The notes under the pieces: model-generated | The model's database searches: none | What the model saw: the letters and a program-made list of their open reading frames with translations, nothing else | Told to the model about the DNA's origin: nothing | NCBI GenBank assembly: GCA_963205185.1 | Contig: CAUJHZ010000027.1 | Span: 1 to 57,924, forward strand | DNA: 57,924 nucleotides | Reading direction: 5' to 3' | Source: Planctomycetota bacterium | Lineage (GTDB): Bacteria > Planctomycetota > Phycisphaerae > Phycisphaerales > UBA5793 | Shown: one piece after another, positions 14,939 through 24,088 of the stretch | Position numbering within the stretch: position 1 is the first letter of the stretch | Layout of the letters: each line of letters begins with the position of its first letter | Position numbers and translations under genes: made by a program

Positions 14939-16479
14939 GCCGCATCTGCTTCCATTCCTGCTCACCGGTTTCGCTCTGCCTCGCGGCTGCCGTCGCGGCG
15001 TGCTTCACCGGCGCGTGCCTCGGCGACGACGATCCTCGCACCTATGCCGACCCCCTCGGCGACGCGGTTGTCCGCCGAACCGACTTCGGCGCCGACGGCC
15101 CGCTCAATGCGCAGGCCGGCTTACCTGATCTCCTCGGCATGGCGTATGGCGGATGGACCACCAGTTCTCCCACCACCAATCCCTACAACGGCCGGTGGAT
15201 CGATCCGCGCGACACAAACCTCTTCCGTATCGATCTCGTCTTCGACGGCGTGGTCAACCCTCCCGGGCCGCTCAATCTGCAGGGCGAGGGGTATGACCCC
15301 TTCCGGTACGGCTTGAATCCGGTCTACGGCTACATCGAGTTCGATCTCGACTCGCGCCTCGACACCGGCGGCGAGATCGACAACGTCCGCAACCGCCCGC
15401 TGGGCAACGTGTCGCGCTTCGGCGGACGCTTCGGAGATTCCGTCGGCGAGCGCGCCGCGATTACCGCGGGCGACTTCGACGGCAATCTGCTCACGGCGCC
15501 GCTCGTCGAGCGTTCCGGCGAAGAAATGCACCTGGCTTTCTGCGCCTGTTTCGGCGTCACCATCACGCCGATCAACGATCCAACTCCCAACACGTTCGAC
15601 GCCGGCGACACGTGGATTGTCGCCGGGCGCTTCCTCGCGCGCACGCACGCTTTCAGCCAGTACAGCGGCGCGTTCGGCGGGTCGCGCTCGGGTGAATACG
15701 ACCCGGTCATCAAACTGCGCTTCCAGCATGATGTGCCCAGCGATCGGACGACCATCACGCTTATCCACGGCCTGGACAACAGCGGCACGGCGGCGCTGCT
15801 CGGCCAGGCGACGCAGCCCATCGACTTCAACGCGGGCAATCAGACCAGCATCCTCGAGTTGCTCACCGAGATCCGCTTCACCGCCCAGCACACCAATGAC
15901 CCGGGCCAGGGCACGCCGTTCGATCTGCTCCGCGACTGGGCGGACAACAACCACGCCGAACTCGATGAGTATCTCCGCGTCCAGCAGTGGGAAGTGCTCG
16001 CCCTTGTCGGCACCACTTATGCGCAGGCGCAAAACGATGCGATCCTCGTCTGGACCGATGTCGGACCCGATTTCGGCAAGGGTGATTGCGATGGCGATGG
16101 ATTCGTCAACGGTCAGGATCAGCAGGTGCTGATGACCGCCATCGCCAACTCCGACGGCACTTCATTCGACGCCGATGGCCAGCCGAATGGTCAGACTACC
16201 CTGCGCGATTTCGGCCTCAACTTCGCGCTGTACGATCTCGATTACGACGGCATCATGGGCTCGCTCGATCTCGCCCAGATCGGCTACGAGAAGCCCGGCG
16301 ACGTGAACAGCAACGGCCGCGTGAACCAGTTCGACCTCGCGCTCATCAAGGCGATGCGCGGCTTGCGGGCCGGCCACCCGCTGTTCAATCCAGCGGCGGA
16401 CATGAACCACGACGAGCGCATCGACTCGCTCGACGAGCAGCTCTTCATCGACATGATCGTCGGGAGCGTGCGGCGCTAG
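14935..16479 (+). CDS. Secreted protein with dockerin-like calcium loops
   Basis: The 514-residue product begins with a signal peptide (CLAAAVAACFTGACLG). The body (about 30-380) is beta-rich and unassigned. The C-terminal 135 residues contain four EF-hand-like loops: DCDGDGFVNGQD, DLDYDGIMGSLD, DVNSNGRVNQFD and DMNHDERIDSLD, the dockerin type I pattern common on exported Planctomycetota proteins. The ATGA overlap with the NtrC-type gene suggests co-expression with the two-component pair, so it may be its sensor accessory or simply downstream cargo. Its stop codon shares CTAG with the converging alpha-2-macroglobulin gene. Confidence 0.75.
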   Translation: MSRICFHSCSPVSLCLAAAVAACFTGACLGDDDPRTYADPLGDAVVRRTDFGADGPLNAQAGLPDLLGMAYGGWTTSSPTTNPYNGRWIDPRDTNLFRIDLVFDGVVNPPGPLNLQGEGYDPFRYGLNPVYGYIEFDLDSRLDTGGEIDNVRNRPLGNVSRFGGRFGDSVGERAAITAGDFDGNLLTAPLVERSGEEMHLAFCACFGVTITPINDPTPNTFDAGDTWIVAGRFLARTHAFSQYSGAFGGSRSGEYDPVIKLRFQHDVPSDRTTITLIHGLDNSGTAALLGQATQPIDFNAGNQTSILELLTEIRFTAQHTNDPGQGTPFDLLRDWADNNHAELDEYLRVQQWEVLALVGTTYAQAQNDAILVWTDVGPDFGKGDCDGDGFVNGQDQQVLMTAIANSDGTSFDADGQPNGQTTLRDFGLNFALYDLDYDGIMGSLDLAQIGYEKPGDVNSNGRVNQFDLALIKAMRGLRAGHPLFNPAADMNHDERIDSLDEQLFIDMIVGSVRR

Positions 16480-19400
16480 GGCGTCTCGGGACGTTCCTCC
16501 ACGTTCACGCGAATCTCGCTACTGTTGGCCCGCACCTCCGGCAGGTACATCGCATGGCCGAGCAGCGGCAGGGCGTGGAAGCGGCCGGGCACTTCGGCCC
16601 GCGCTTCGTAGCGCACCTGCCAGTACCCCTGGCCGAGCTGGTCCACGAAGAACGCCACCTTGCGGTCGCGCAGTTCCTGATGCACCCAGCGCGAGCGGCC
16701 CGTCAGATTGCTCGCGTCGCCCGTGATCGACCACGGGTCGAACGCCCGCCGGCCATCCTGATCGGTCGCCTGCCCATCGGCAAAGAGGCGCTGCGCGGCA
16801 GAGTTGGTGAGTTGATGGATGTACATCGATTCGCCGCTGCGGATCTGCGTCGCCTCGAAGCCCGCCGGCTTGAGGTCTTCGAGCACGAGATACTCATAGT
16901 CGTTCTTGGCTTCGATGGTGAGTACGACCTCGACCCGGTCGCCGCTGTTGATGTGGTCTTCATCCCCCAGCGGCACGCGCAGATACTCAACGCCGCTGAG
17001 CAGCGTGGGCGCGGGCACGAGGCGGTAGTAGTCGCGGCGCACGAAAATCTCGTTGCCGGCCGGCGTCACGGGTTCCTCGGTTGAGAAGAACTCCGCCTGG
17101 GCCGCGAAGTAGAGCGCCGTGTCGCCTTCAAGGCGGCGGATGCGGATCGTGTTGGCGCCTGACTGGATGCTCGCCGCCGGCACGGCGAAGACCGCCGGGG
17201 CGCTGAGAATGCTCTCGCGCGTCACCTCCGACTTGCCGACGAGGCGACCGTTGACCATCACCTCATAGCGGCCGGTGGCTTCGAGTTCGCCGCTGGCGCG
17301 AAGGTAGTCGCACAGCGTGAGCACGGCCATGGCGGTGTCGCGCGTGTTGGTCCATTGCGCGCCGCGCCGGTTGCGGATGAGCCAATTCGTCGCAGGCTCG
17401 ATAAGTTCGCTATCGGGCGCGATCGCCAGCAGCGCGCGGAGGCACAGCGTGGTGGACTCAATGCCGCCGTCCCACCAGTAGCGATAGCCGCCTTCGCGCC
17501 CCCAGTGCGCGGTGCCCATGACGGTGGCTGGCGAGCCGTCGGCGTTTTTGACGAGGATCGACTGGTCCGGGCGGTCGTCGCGGATCACGCCGTTTTCGAG
17601 ATTGCGAGCCAGCGTCTGCGCCTGCTCGGCTTTGCCGAGATAATGAGCGCTGAGCGCCAGCAGAGCCCGGCCGGTGGCGCTGAGTTGATCGCGCTTCTGC
17701 CACAGGTTGTCAAACGCCGTCGCGACCGCTGCGTGCGCCTCGAGCGGCTGGCTCGTCGCTTTGCTTGCGGCCAGGGCATGGAGCATCCACGCCTGGAGTT
17801 CCGGCACGTCGCGCGCCGTGTTGAGGCGCTGCACGAGATAGTCCGCGCCGGGTGTGATCATGTCGCCGGCCACGTCGAGTTCCGCCTGCCGCGCCAGCGC
17901 CAAGCCCCAGACGACGTACGCGGTCATGTAGCGGTCGCTCTCGCCGCCTTTCCACCAGCCCCAGCCACCGTCATCGTGCTGCATGTCATCGAGCCGGCTC
18001 AGGCCCGCGGCAACGATCTCGTCGAGTTGATCGAGCCCCTTTGCATCGCCGCGCGGCTGCGCGGGCTTGCCTTGCGCCATCTCGATGCCGCCGAAAGTGC
18101 GATCGGCCACGTCCTCGGCTTCGAGCCCGAGATCGGTCAGTGTGCGATTCACAATCACCGCCGGCAGGAAGCGGCTCATGGTCTGCTCGACGCAGCCGTA
18201 CGGATAGTCGAGCAGGTAAGGCAGGGCGTCGAGCATCGTCACGGCCATGCTTGGCGTGACCTGTACGCTCATGGTCGTCGTGCCGACGCGCCGAGCTTCG
18301 GGAAGTTCGAGCGTCACGATCGCCTGATCGCCTCGCGCCTTGCCGGAGACGGCCACGAATTTGTCGATGCCGTGGTCATGCACGGGGAACGTGGCGCGCA
18401 CGGCGTCGGCGATTTCGGTGTCCTCAATCTTGGTTCGGACGGTGACCGCAGCCGTGCCGCTCTTGTCGGCAATGAACTTGAGATCGAATCGCGTCTCGCC
18501 GCCCGGATCGATGACGCGGCCGGCGCCGGGCGCGAGTCGATCGTGGAAGTTGCCGTCTCCGCCGCGCCGGCCGCGGTAGATCAGGCCCTCCATGTCAACG
18601 AACGGGAGTTGCGAGATGCGCTCGTCCGTGTTGTTGCGGACGATGTAGGAGATGACGAACTCATCGCCGACGGTGATGAAGCGCGGCCCCTGGATGCGCA
18701 CGGTGATGGGCTTGTTGGTGCGCGCCGTGGTCTCACCCATGCCAAACTTCGCGCCCGTCGTATTGGCGCGCGTCTCGGCCTTCCAGCGCGTGAGGGTTTG
18801 CGGGTAGGGGACGGTGACGGCAGCGCTGCCGGTTTCGTCGGTGATCACGCTCGCGTTCCACAAAGCCGTGGCGCGGAAGTCCGTGCGCACGACGATGTCG
18901 GCCGGCGGCTGGCCCTGCTCGGGCGATCCGGCGGGCGGCGCGCCGGCGGCCTCAGACGCCGGGCTGGCCATCGAGTACGCGGCGAAGTCCTCGCTGGATT
19001 TGGCCCTCAACATCTCGCCCGAGTCATCGCGGAAGAAGCCGGTGGAACCGCCGCCTCCAACGGCGGCATTGCTGCGCGCGCCTTCCCTTCCCTCCGCGAC
19101 GAAGCGAGCATCTTCGTACCGACCTGATTCGGTCTTGACAAGGCGAATCAGCGGCAGTTCTTCCAGGCTGCCGTCGGTCATGACGGCGTTGCGCTGCTTG
19201 CGATCGTAAAAGAACGCGCGCGGATCACCGGCGTACGCGCTCTGGATGTACAGCACTGATTCGTCGAACACCGACACCGCGACTTCCGCCGAAGCCGGGC
19301 GGCCTTGGTGGTCGGTCGTCGTGATCTGGAGCGTGCCCTCGGCGCCGGGTTCGTACATCTCCTGGTCTGCCGTAACGGCGACATTGAGAAACTGTTCGAC

Positions 19401-22400
19401 CGGCGGAACGACAATCTCCTCGCTCGTTTGGGACATCTCTGCGCCGCTCACCATCGCCGCCGAGAGGAACACGTTGGGGATGTAGGCGTCGCGCACGTCG
19501 ATGTTGAGGAGTTTGACCGTGCCGGGCACGTGCACGAGTTGCCACTCGTACAACTCCTCGCCTTCGATGGTGAACAGCACATAGCGGTTGCTCGATGAGG
19601 TCGAGATCATGACCGGCGCGGTCGCGCCGGCCGTAAACGTGCCCTTGTCGGCGATGATTTCGACGCCGTCGTTGTGGTAGCCCAGGCTCGCCGTCTGCTG
19701 CGTCGTCACCCACGCTGCCGTTTGCGCCGTCACGGGCGCGAGCGGCGGATCGGGGCTGACCCATTCGATGATGTAGTAGCCTTCGCGCTGGGCGGTGAAA
19801 GCGAACGTCGCCTCGCCGTTCTCATCAGTCACCACCTTCTCCGACGCCACTTTTTCGGAGCGGTACCCGCGAAAGATCGGCTGCCACCGGTGGTGTTCTT
19901 CAGGGCGTGGCGGAGGCGGAAAGACGCCGTACTGCTCGCGCAGCCGCGCGACGCCGTCGAGAAGCACTTCCCGGCCGGCAGGATCGACCCACACCTCATC
20001 CCACCATTGGCGCGTCACCGTCACCGTGCCTTGCACCGCCACCGGAGATCCGTTGGGGTCGAGCGCCTTAATGCTGGTCTCGATCTTGTCGCCGGGCCGG
20101 TGAATCTTGTGCGCCACCTCCGGGTAGACGAAGTAACTCTGCCTCGTCACGCGCACGCTCCCGCTTCCGGTGATCTCGCGCCGCGACAGGTCGGTCACGC
20201 GCGCTTCGATGGTGTATTCGTAGTCCTGATCGGCGTCGAAAGGCGTCTCGAAGGTGATGCGGGCCCGACCCTCGGCGTCAGTCTTGAGTGTCTCAGTCTT
20301 GATCGTCTCGCCGGTCCACCAGCCGTAGTAGTTCCAGCGATCCGAGTCGTCGTAGAGCCACGGGTAGGCGCGCGGCCGCTCGTACGTGTGCCAGAAGGGC
20401 CGCTGCTTGACCACGACCTCCACGTCGGCGCTGGCGACCGGGCCGCCGAAGTAGTATTCAGCGATGATGTCGGCGGTCACGACGTCGCCCATGCGGAACA
20501 GCTGCGGCTTGCCGTCTTCGCCTTCGAGCGGCTTGACCGTCACCATGAACTCCGGCAGTTTGTACTCCTCAAGACGAAACAGCGTAGCAGACGCCACCTG
20601 ATTCTCGTTGCCGGCCGCATCGCGCGTGCTGAACTGGATCGTGTACTCGCCCAGCGGCCAGTCGGACTGGAGTTGCAGCGAGGCGAACGCGCTGCCGAAC
20701 TCACTCAGCTTCGCCTCGCCGTCGAAGACCGCGGTATCGCGCGAATCGACGATGCGGTAGTGCAGCGTCCGTCCGGCGGGGGTGGTCCAGCCGTTCTGAC
20801 TCCAGGTGCGCGCGACGAAGCGATAGTTCGCCGTGTCGCCGGGGCGGTAGGCCGGGCGATCGCTGTGCGCATAGATGCGCCACTGCTCGCTTTCGTCGCT
20901 GCGGTCCCACCAGTAACCGTCGTAGGACGTGAGGATCGTCTGCCGCGCGCCGTCGCCGGCGAGAATGAGCAGACTCACATCCTCCGAGGAGCCGATCGCG
21001 GCCTTGGCCTGCAGATGGGCGATCCCCTGAGCATCGGCCGCGGCGGTGTAGCTGTTACCCGTCCACTGCTGCCCCTCAGATGTCGTGGCGAGATCCCACG
21101 CGCGGAACTGAACATCCGGCGCCGGTGCGCCCGTGAGCGCATCGCACGCGTAGAGCAGCACCTTTTCGCCCCGCCGTTTGGAGATGACCACCAGGTCGCT
21201 CACCAGCACCAGATCGACCACGCGGAGATCCGCTCCCGCCTGAGCCACGAGAATGTACGCGCCGCCCGGCAGCGGCTCATCGAGTTGAATCTGATCAGAC
21301 ATCGGCTCATGCCGGCCCGTGTCGCCGGTCTGTTTTGACCACTTGCGCGCCACCTCCGCGCCGGTTAGATCCACGTGGCGGATCCACGCCTCGGCCACAC
21401 CGCCCGAGGAGTGGCGCCAGTTGTCCGGCTCATCAGATTTCACAGCGCCCGTGAGAGCGGTGCGCTCGCGCAGGTTGACGCGGTAGAGGACGAAGTCGAT
21501 CTGCTCCACATTGCGCCACTGGGCGTCAAACGCGATCTCGGAATTGGGCAGAAAGGCCTGGCTCACGTACACGTTCAGCGCCGGCAGAACGATGTCGTTG
21601 TAACGCCGGAGCACTTCGTCGCGATCAATCTCCTCCGGCTTGAATTCATCGAGCAGGCGCTTGTAGAGTTCGGCGGCACGGACGTAGTCAGGTTTCCAGT
21701 TCCACTGGCCGCTCTCGAGCACGTCGACCTCGCCATAGCGCGTGCACCATTCCGCGAAGGCCATCAGCGCATCCACGTAGCGCGAGTCGCGAGCGCCGGT
21801 TTCAAGCGCCGCTTCGAAGTGCCTGGTGACCTGCTGGATCGAGCGCGGGTCGCGGCCGGTCACGTGGCGCATCTTCATCGCAATCTCAAAGTGCGCGCGG
21901 GTGCGGTCGGATTCGCTTTGCGCGATCTGGAGCACGTTGCGCAGCACGTCGAGCGGGACGACGGTGTATCGGCCGCGCCAGCGCCAGTCGCCTCCCTCGG
22001 CGTCGAGCGCGCGCCAGACGATGGAGATGTAGCGATCGCGCGCGGCGTCAATGTCGCTGCTGTTCGCCCACCACTGCAGCGCCTGCGCGTAGTACGACCA
22101 GGCCGACTGGGCATTCGAGCGGCGGGCGCCCTGCAGCCACGAGTCGCCGAGCGATTCATTGGCCGCCGCCCAGACGAGATCGCGGTCCTCCATCCGATCG
22201 ATTTCATCGACGAGTGCGGTCAGTTGCTTGCGCGCGGCCTGCAGGGAGTCGTCGGCCGCATCGCTCGGCGCAGCGCGCCAGAGCGTGTCTGCCAGGCGGA
22301 AACGCACCCAGCGCTGCTCCGCGGCCGGCACATCGAGCGCTTTCGCCTGCTCGTAGAGTTCGTGCGCCCGGCTGTAGGACTTTTCAGCGTAGAACTGCTC

Positions 22401-22556
22401 GGCCTGCTGCTTGATCTGCTCATAGCGGCCGTCCTGGGCCCGTGCCGATCGAACGCCACCGAAAAGACCGAACAGGAGCGCGGCGAACAGCAGGGTGCGA
22501 ATCAGTGCGGCACCGCGATCCGGCAGGATGCGGGCGGCGGCAGGCGTTGCAGACAT
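16476..22556 (-). CDS. Bacterial alpha-2-macroglobulin family protein with thioester
   Basis: A 2026-residue exported protein, one of the largest in the window. After a signal peptide (TLLFAALLFGLFGGVRSARA) the first ~330 residues are helical and TPR-like (QQAEQFYAEKSYSRAHELYEQAKAL). MG domains follow, with the A2M bait-region neighbourhood, then the thioester motif GCVEQ (Cys1455, codons 18183-18197), and an alpha/alpha-toroid with DDGGWGWWKGG. The thioester should trap attacking proteases covalently in the periplasm or at the surface. Most bacterial homologues are either lipoproteins beside pbpC or much shorter; this one has no lipobox, has a long helical N-terminus and no pbpC beside it. 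GGATGGAG precedes the ATG. Confidence 0.9.
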   Translation of the reverse strand: MSATPAAARILPDRGAALIRTLLFAALLFGLFGGVRSARAQDGRYEQIKQQAEQFYAEKSYSRAHELYEQAKALDVPAAEQRWVRFRLADTLWRAAPSDAADDSLQAARKQLTALVDEIDRMEDRDLVWAAANESLGDSWLQGARRSNAQSAWSYYAQALQWWANSSDIDAARDRYISIVWRALDAEGGDWRWRGRYTVVPLDVLRNVLQIAQSESDRTRAHFEIAMKMRHVTGRDPRSIQQVTRHFEAALETGARDSRYVDALMAFAEWCTRYGEVDVLESGQWNWKPDYVRAAELYKRLLDEFKPEEIDRDEVLRRYNDIVLPALNVYVSQAFLPNSEIAFDAQWRNVEQIDFVLYRVNLRERTALTGAVKSDEPDNWRHSSGGVAEAWIRHVDLTGAEVARKWSKQTGDTGRHEPMSDQIQLDEPLPGGAYILVAQAGADLRVVDLVLVSDLVVISKRRGEKVLLYACDALTGAPAPDVQFRAWDLATTSEGQQWTGNSYTAAADAQGIAHLQAKAAIGSSEDVSLLILAGDGARQTILTSYDGYWWDRSDESEQWRIYAHSDRPAYRPGDTANYRFVARTWSQNGWTTPAGRTLHYRIVDSRDTAVFDGEAKLSEFGSAFASLQLQSDWPLGEYTIQFSTRDAAGNENQVASATLFRLEEYKLPEFMVTVKPLEGEDGKPQLFRMGDVVTADIIAEYYFGGPVASADVEVVVKQRPFWHTYERPRAYPWLYDDSDRWNYYGWWTGETIKTETLKTDAEGRARITFETPFDADQDYEYTIEARVTDLSRREITGSGSVRVTRQSYFVYPEVAHKIHRPGDKIETSIKALDPNGSPVAVQGTVTVTRQWWDEVWVDPAGREVLLDGVARLREQYGVFPPPPRPEEHHRWQPIFRGYRSEKVASEKVVTDENGEATFAFTAQREGYYIIEWVSPDPPLAPVTAQTAAWVTTQQTASLGYHNDGVEIIADKGTFTAGATAPVMISTSSSNRYVLFTIEGEELYEWQLVHVPGTVKLLNIDVRDAYIPNVFLSAAMVSGAEMSQTSEEIVVPPVEQFLNVAVTADQEMYEPGAEGTLQITTTDHQGRPASAEVAVSVFDESVLYIQSAYAGDPRAFFYDRKQRNAVMTDGSLEELPLIRLVKTESGRYEDARFVAEGREGARSNAAVGGGGSTGFFRDDSGEMLRAKSSEDFAAYSMASPASEAAGAPPAGSPEQGQPPADIVVRTDFRATALWNASVITDETGSAAVTVPYPQTLTRWKAETRANTTGAKFGMGETTARTNKPITVRIQGPRFITVGDEFVISYIVRNNTDERISQLPFVDMEGLIYRGRRGGDGNFHDRLAPGAGRVIDPGGETRFDLKFIADKSGTAAVTVRTKIEDTEIADAVRATFPVHDHGIDKFVAVSGKARGDQAIVTLELPEARRVGTTTMSVQVTPSMAVTMLDALPYLLDYPYGCVEQTMSRFLPAVIVNRTLTDLGLEAEDVADRTFGGIEMAQGKPAQPRGDAKGLDQLDEIVAAGLSRLDDMQHDDGGWGWWKGGESDRYMTAYVVWGLALARQAELDVAGDMITPGADYLVQRLNTARDVPELQAWMLHALAASKATSQPLEAHAAVATAFDNLWQKRDQLSATGRALLALSAHYLGKAEQAQTLARNLENGVIRDDRPDQSILVKNADGSPATVMGTAHWGREGGYRYWWDGGIESTTLCLRALLAIAPDSELIEPATNWLIRNRRGAQWTNTRDTAMAVLTLCDYLRASGELEATGRYEVMVNGRLVGKSEVTRESILSAPAVFAVPAASIQSGANTIRIRRLEGDTALYFAAQAEFFSTEEPVTPAGNEIFVRRDYYRLVPAPTLLSGVEYLRVPLGDEDHINSGDRVEVVLTIEAKNDYEYLVLEDLKPAGFEATQIRSGESMYIHQLTNSAAQRLFADGQATDQDGRRAFDPWSITGDASNLTGRSRWVHQELRDRKVAFFVDQLGQGYWQVRYEARAEVPGRFHALPLLGHAMYLPEVRANSSEIRVNVEERPETP

Positions 22557-22853
22557 GGTGCTTCTCCATCCCGGATAGTCGCGTCAACAAATCAGGACGC
22601 ATGAACCCGGCCAATCTTACCCGTTCCGGGCGGTTTCCCCGGCACTCCGTCCCCGCCGGCCAAAGTCCGGTAGGGCGCCGGCGCAGACGGCACCATCGAC
22701 ACGACCGGCGCGGCTTCAAGCGCAACGCAGCCGTATCGCTCGACGCCGCGCCAAACCGTGGCACCCTTGATCTGGTGGAGTTCAGCGCGCGATGCGGCTT
22801 CACCGCCCAGGATCGAGATCGCGCAAAACTGCAGACGCGGAAGGAATCACGTC
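22557..22853. other. Divergent intergenic region
   Basis: 297 nt between the alpha-2-macroglobulin gene and the next secreted protein. Apart from the two Shine-Dalgarno sites I see no convincing promoter hexamers, hairpins or RNA gene. Confidence 0.4.
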
Positions 22854-23843
22854 ATGCGCATGGCAGCGGTAACGGCAGTGTGTGCGACCCTGATGCTCAT
22901 TCAGGCCGGTCCGGCGCACGCCCAGGTGCAGGAGTTCTCCAGCGACGTGGACAACTGGCTTTACAACGCCGACCAGGTGCAGCGATTCGCCTTCGACTCG
23001 TTCTACCCCGGCATTGACGACAAGGGCGATCTCACGCCGCAGACCGTCAGCATCGACCTCGGCGTGACCCAGCTGACCATCACGCGCAACGATGGCGGCG
23101 GCGCGCTGCGCGATGCGAGCATTCCGTTCGGCTGGGTCTCCGATGCGCCGCTCTATGCCACGAGCGGCCCCGGCTCGACGTGGGAGTTCTCCACGCCCAT
23201 CTATTCCTTTTACGTCTACTACGGCTCGCTTTCGATCACGTCCCAGGCGGCCATGAAGCTGTACTCGGGCGGCCAACTCATCGCGACCGTCATGCGCTAC
23301 AGCGGAAGTCTCGACGGCGTGTTCGCCGTCGGCCAGGGGTTCGTTTCGCAGACGCCCATCGACAAGATCGAGTTCTACAAAGCCGGGTCGGGCGATTCGG
23401 TGCTCATCGGCGCTTTCGTGGGCCTTGCCGACGGAGAGCCCTCGCTGGGCACCGTGCGCATCTCCGGCTATCGCGGCCCGCAGGGCGAGGTCGTCGATTA
23501 CGACTTTGCCCTCACCACAACACGCCCCAATCCGTTCAAACTCACCGTCGGCCAGCTCGTCGGCGGACAGGATGCCGACTTCTCCGCGGTCGGCGGCGCG
23601 CCCGCGACTCGCTCTTACCTCATTTATAGTCTGACCGGGCTCGGACAGGTGTACATCCCGCAGCTGAACGTCACGGCGGGGATCCGCAACCCCATTCAGG
23701 CCGGCCCGGCGCGGAACACCGACGCCAACGGCGCCGTCTCGTGGCGCCTTCCCATTCCGGCCAACGCGCGCGGCCGCGATGTATGGTTCCAGGTGCTTCA
23801 GCCGGGCAAGGCGAGCACGGTCGTGGCGACCTGGATCAACTGA
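22854..23843 (+). CDS. Secreted protein, function unknown
   Basis: GGAAGGA stands about 9 nt before the ATG at 22854; a second in-frame ATG two codons on is equally usable. The 329-residue product has a signal peptide (VCATLMLIQAGPAHA) and two probable beta-sandwich parts: residues about 20-185, resembling exported carbohydrate-binding or PEP-CTERM-type domains in style (GSTWEFSTPIYSFYVYYGSL), and a C-terminal Ig-like part (about 215-325; NPFKLTVGQLVGGQDADFSA...). No PEP-CTERM tail. No family can be named with confidence. Confidence 0.7.
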   Translation: MRMAAVTAVCATLMLIQAGPAHAQVQEFSSDVDNWLYNADQVQRFAFDSFYPGIDDKGDLTPQTVSIDLGVTQLTITRNDGGGALRDASIPFGWVSDAPLYATSGPGSTWEFSTPIYSFYVYYGSLSITSQAAMKLYSGGQLIATVMRYSGSLDGVFAVGQGFVSQTPIDKIEFYKAGSGDSVLIGAFVGLADGEPSLGTVRISGYRGPQGEVVDYDFALTTTRPNPFKLTVGQLVGGQDADFSAVGGAPATRSYLIYSLTGLGQVYIPQLNVTAGIRNPIQAGPARNTDANGAVSWRLPIPANARGRDVWFQVLQPGKASTVVATWIN

Positions 23844-23962
23844 GGCGCCAGGCGCCGTGGCCCATCGACCGCCGGCGAAGTGGAGCCGGCGGTGGTTCGG
23901 CCTGCGCTGCTGGGACAAAGACCGGAAAATCGAGAGGTTGATCGCGAAACGGGGATTTCGCC

Positions 23963-23992
23963 TTGCCGCTGGCCTGCCCCCGGCGATACTGT
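23963..23992 (+). promoter_or_regulatory. Candidate promoter upstream of transketolase
   Basis: TTGCCG (23963-23968), an 18-nt spacer and TACTGT (23987-23992) lie about 97 nt before the transketolase ATG. An ATG at 24000 just after it opens an eight-codon frame ending TGA at 24026. Confidence 0.3.
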
Positions 23993-24088
23993 TGCGATCA
24001 TGGGCAGTGGCGCGTGGCACACGTGAAGCATCGCGTGGAGCGCTTGAGCCCGGCTCGTGCGCTCCAGCAACCGAAGGGATCAACCTCC

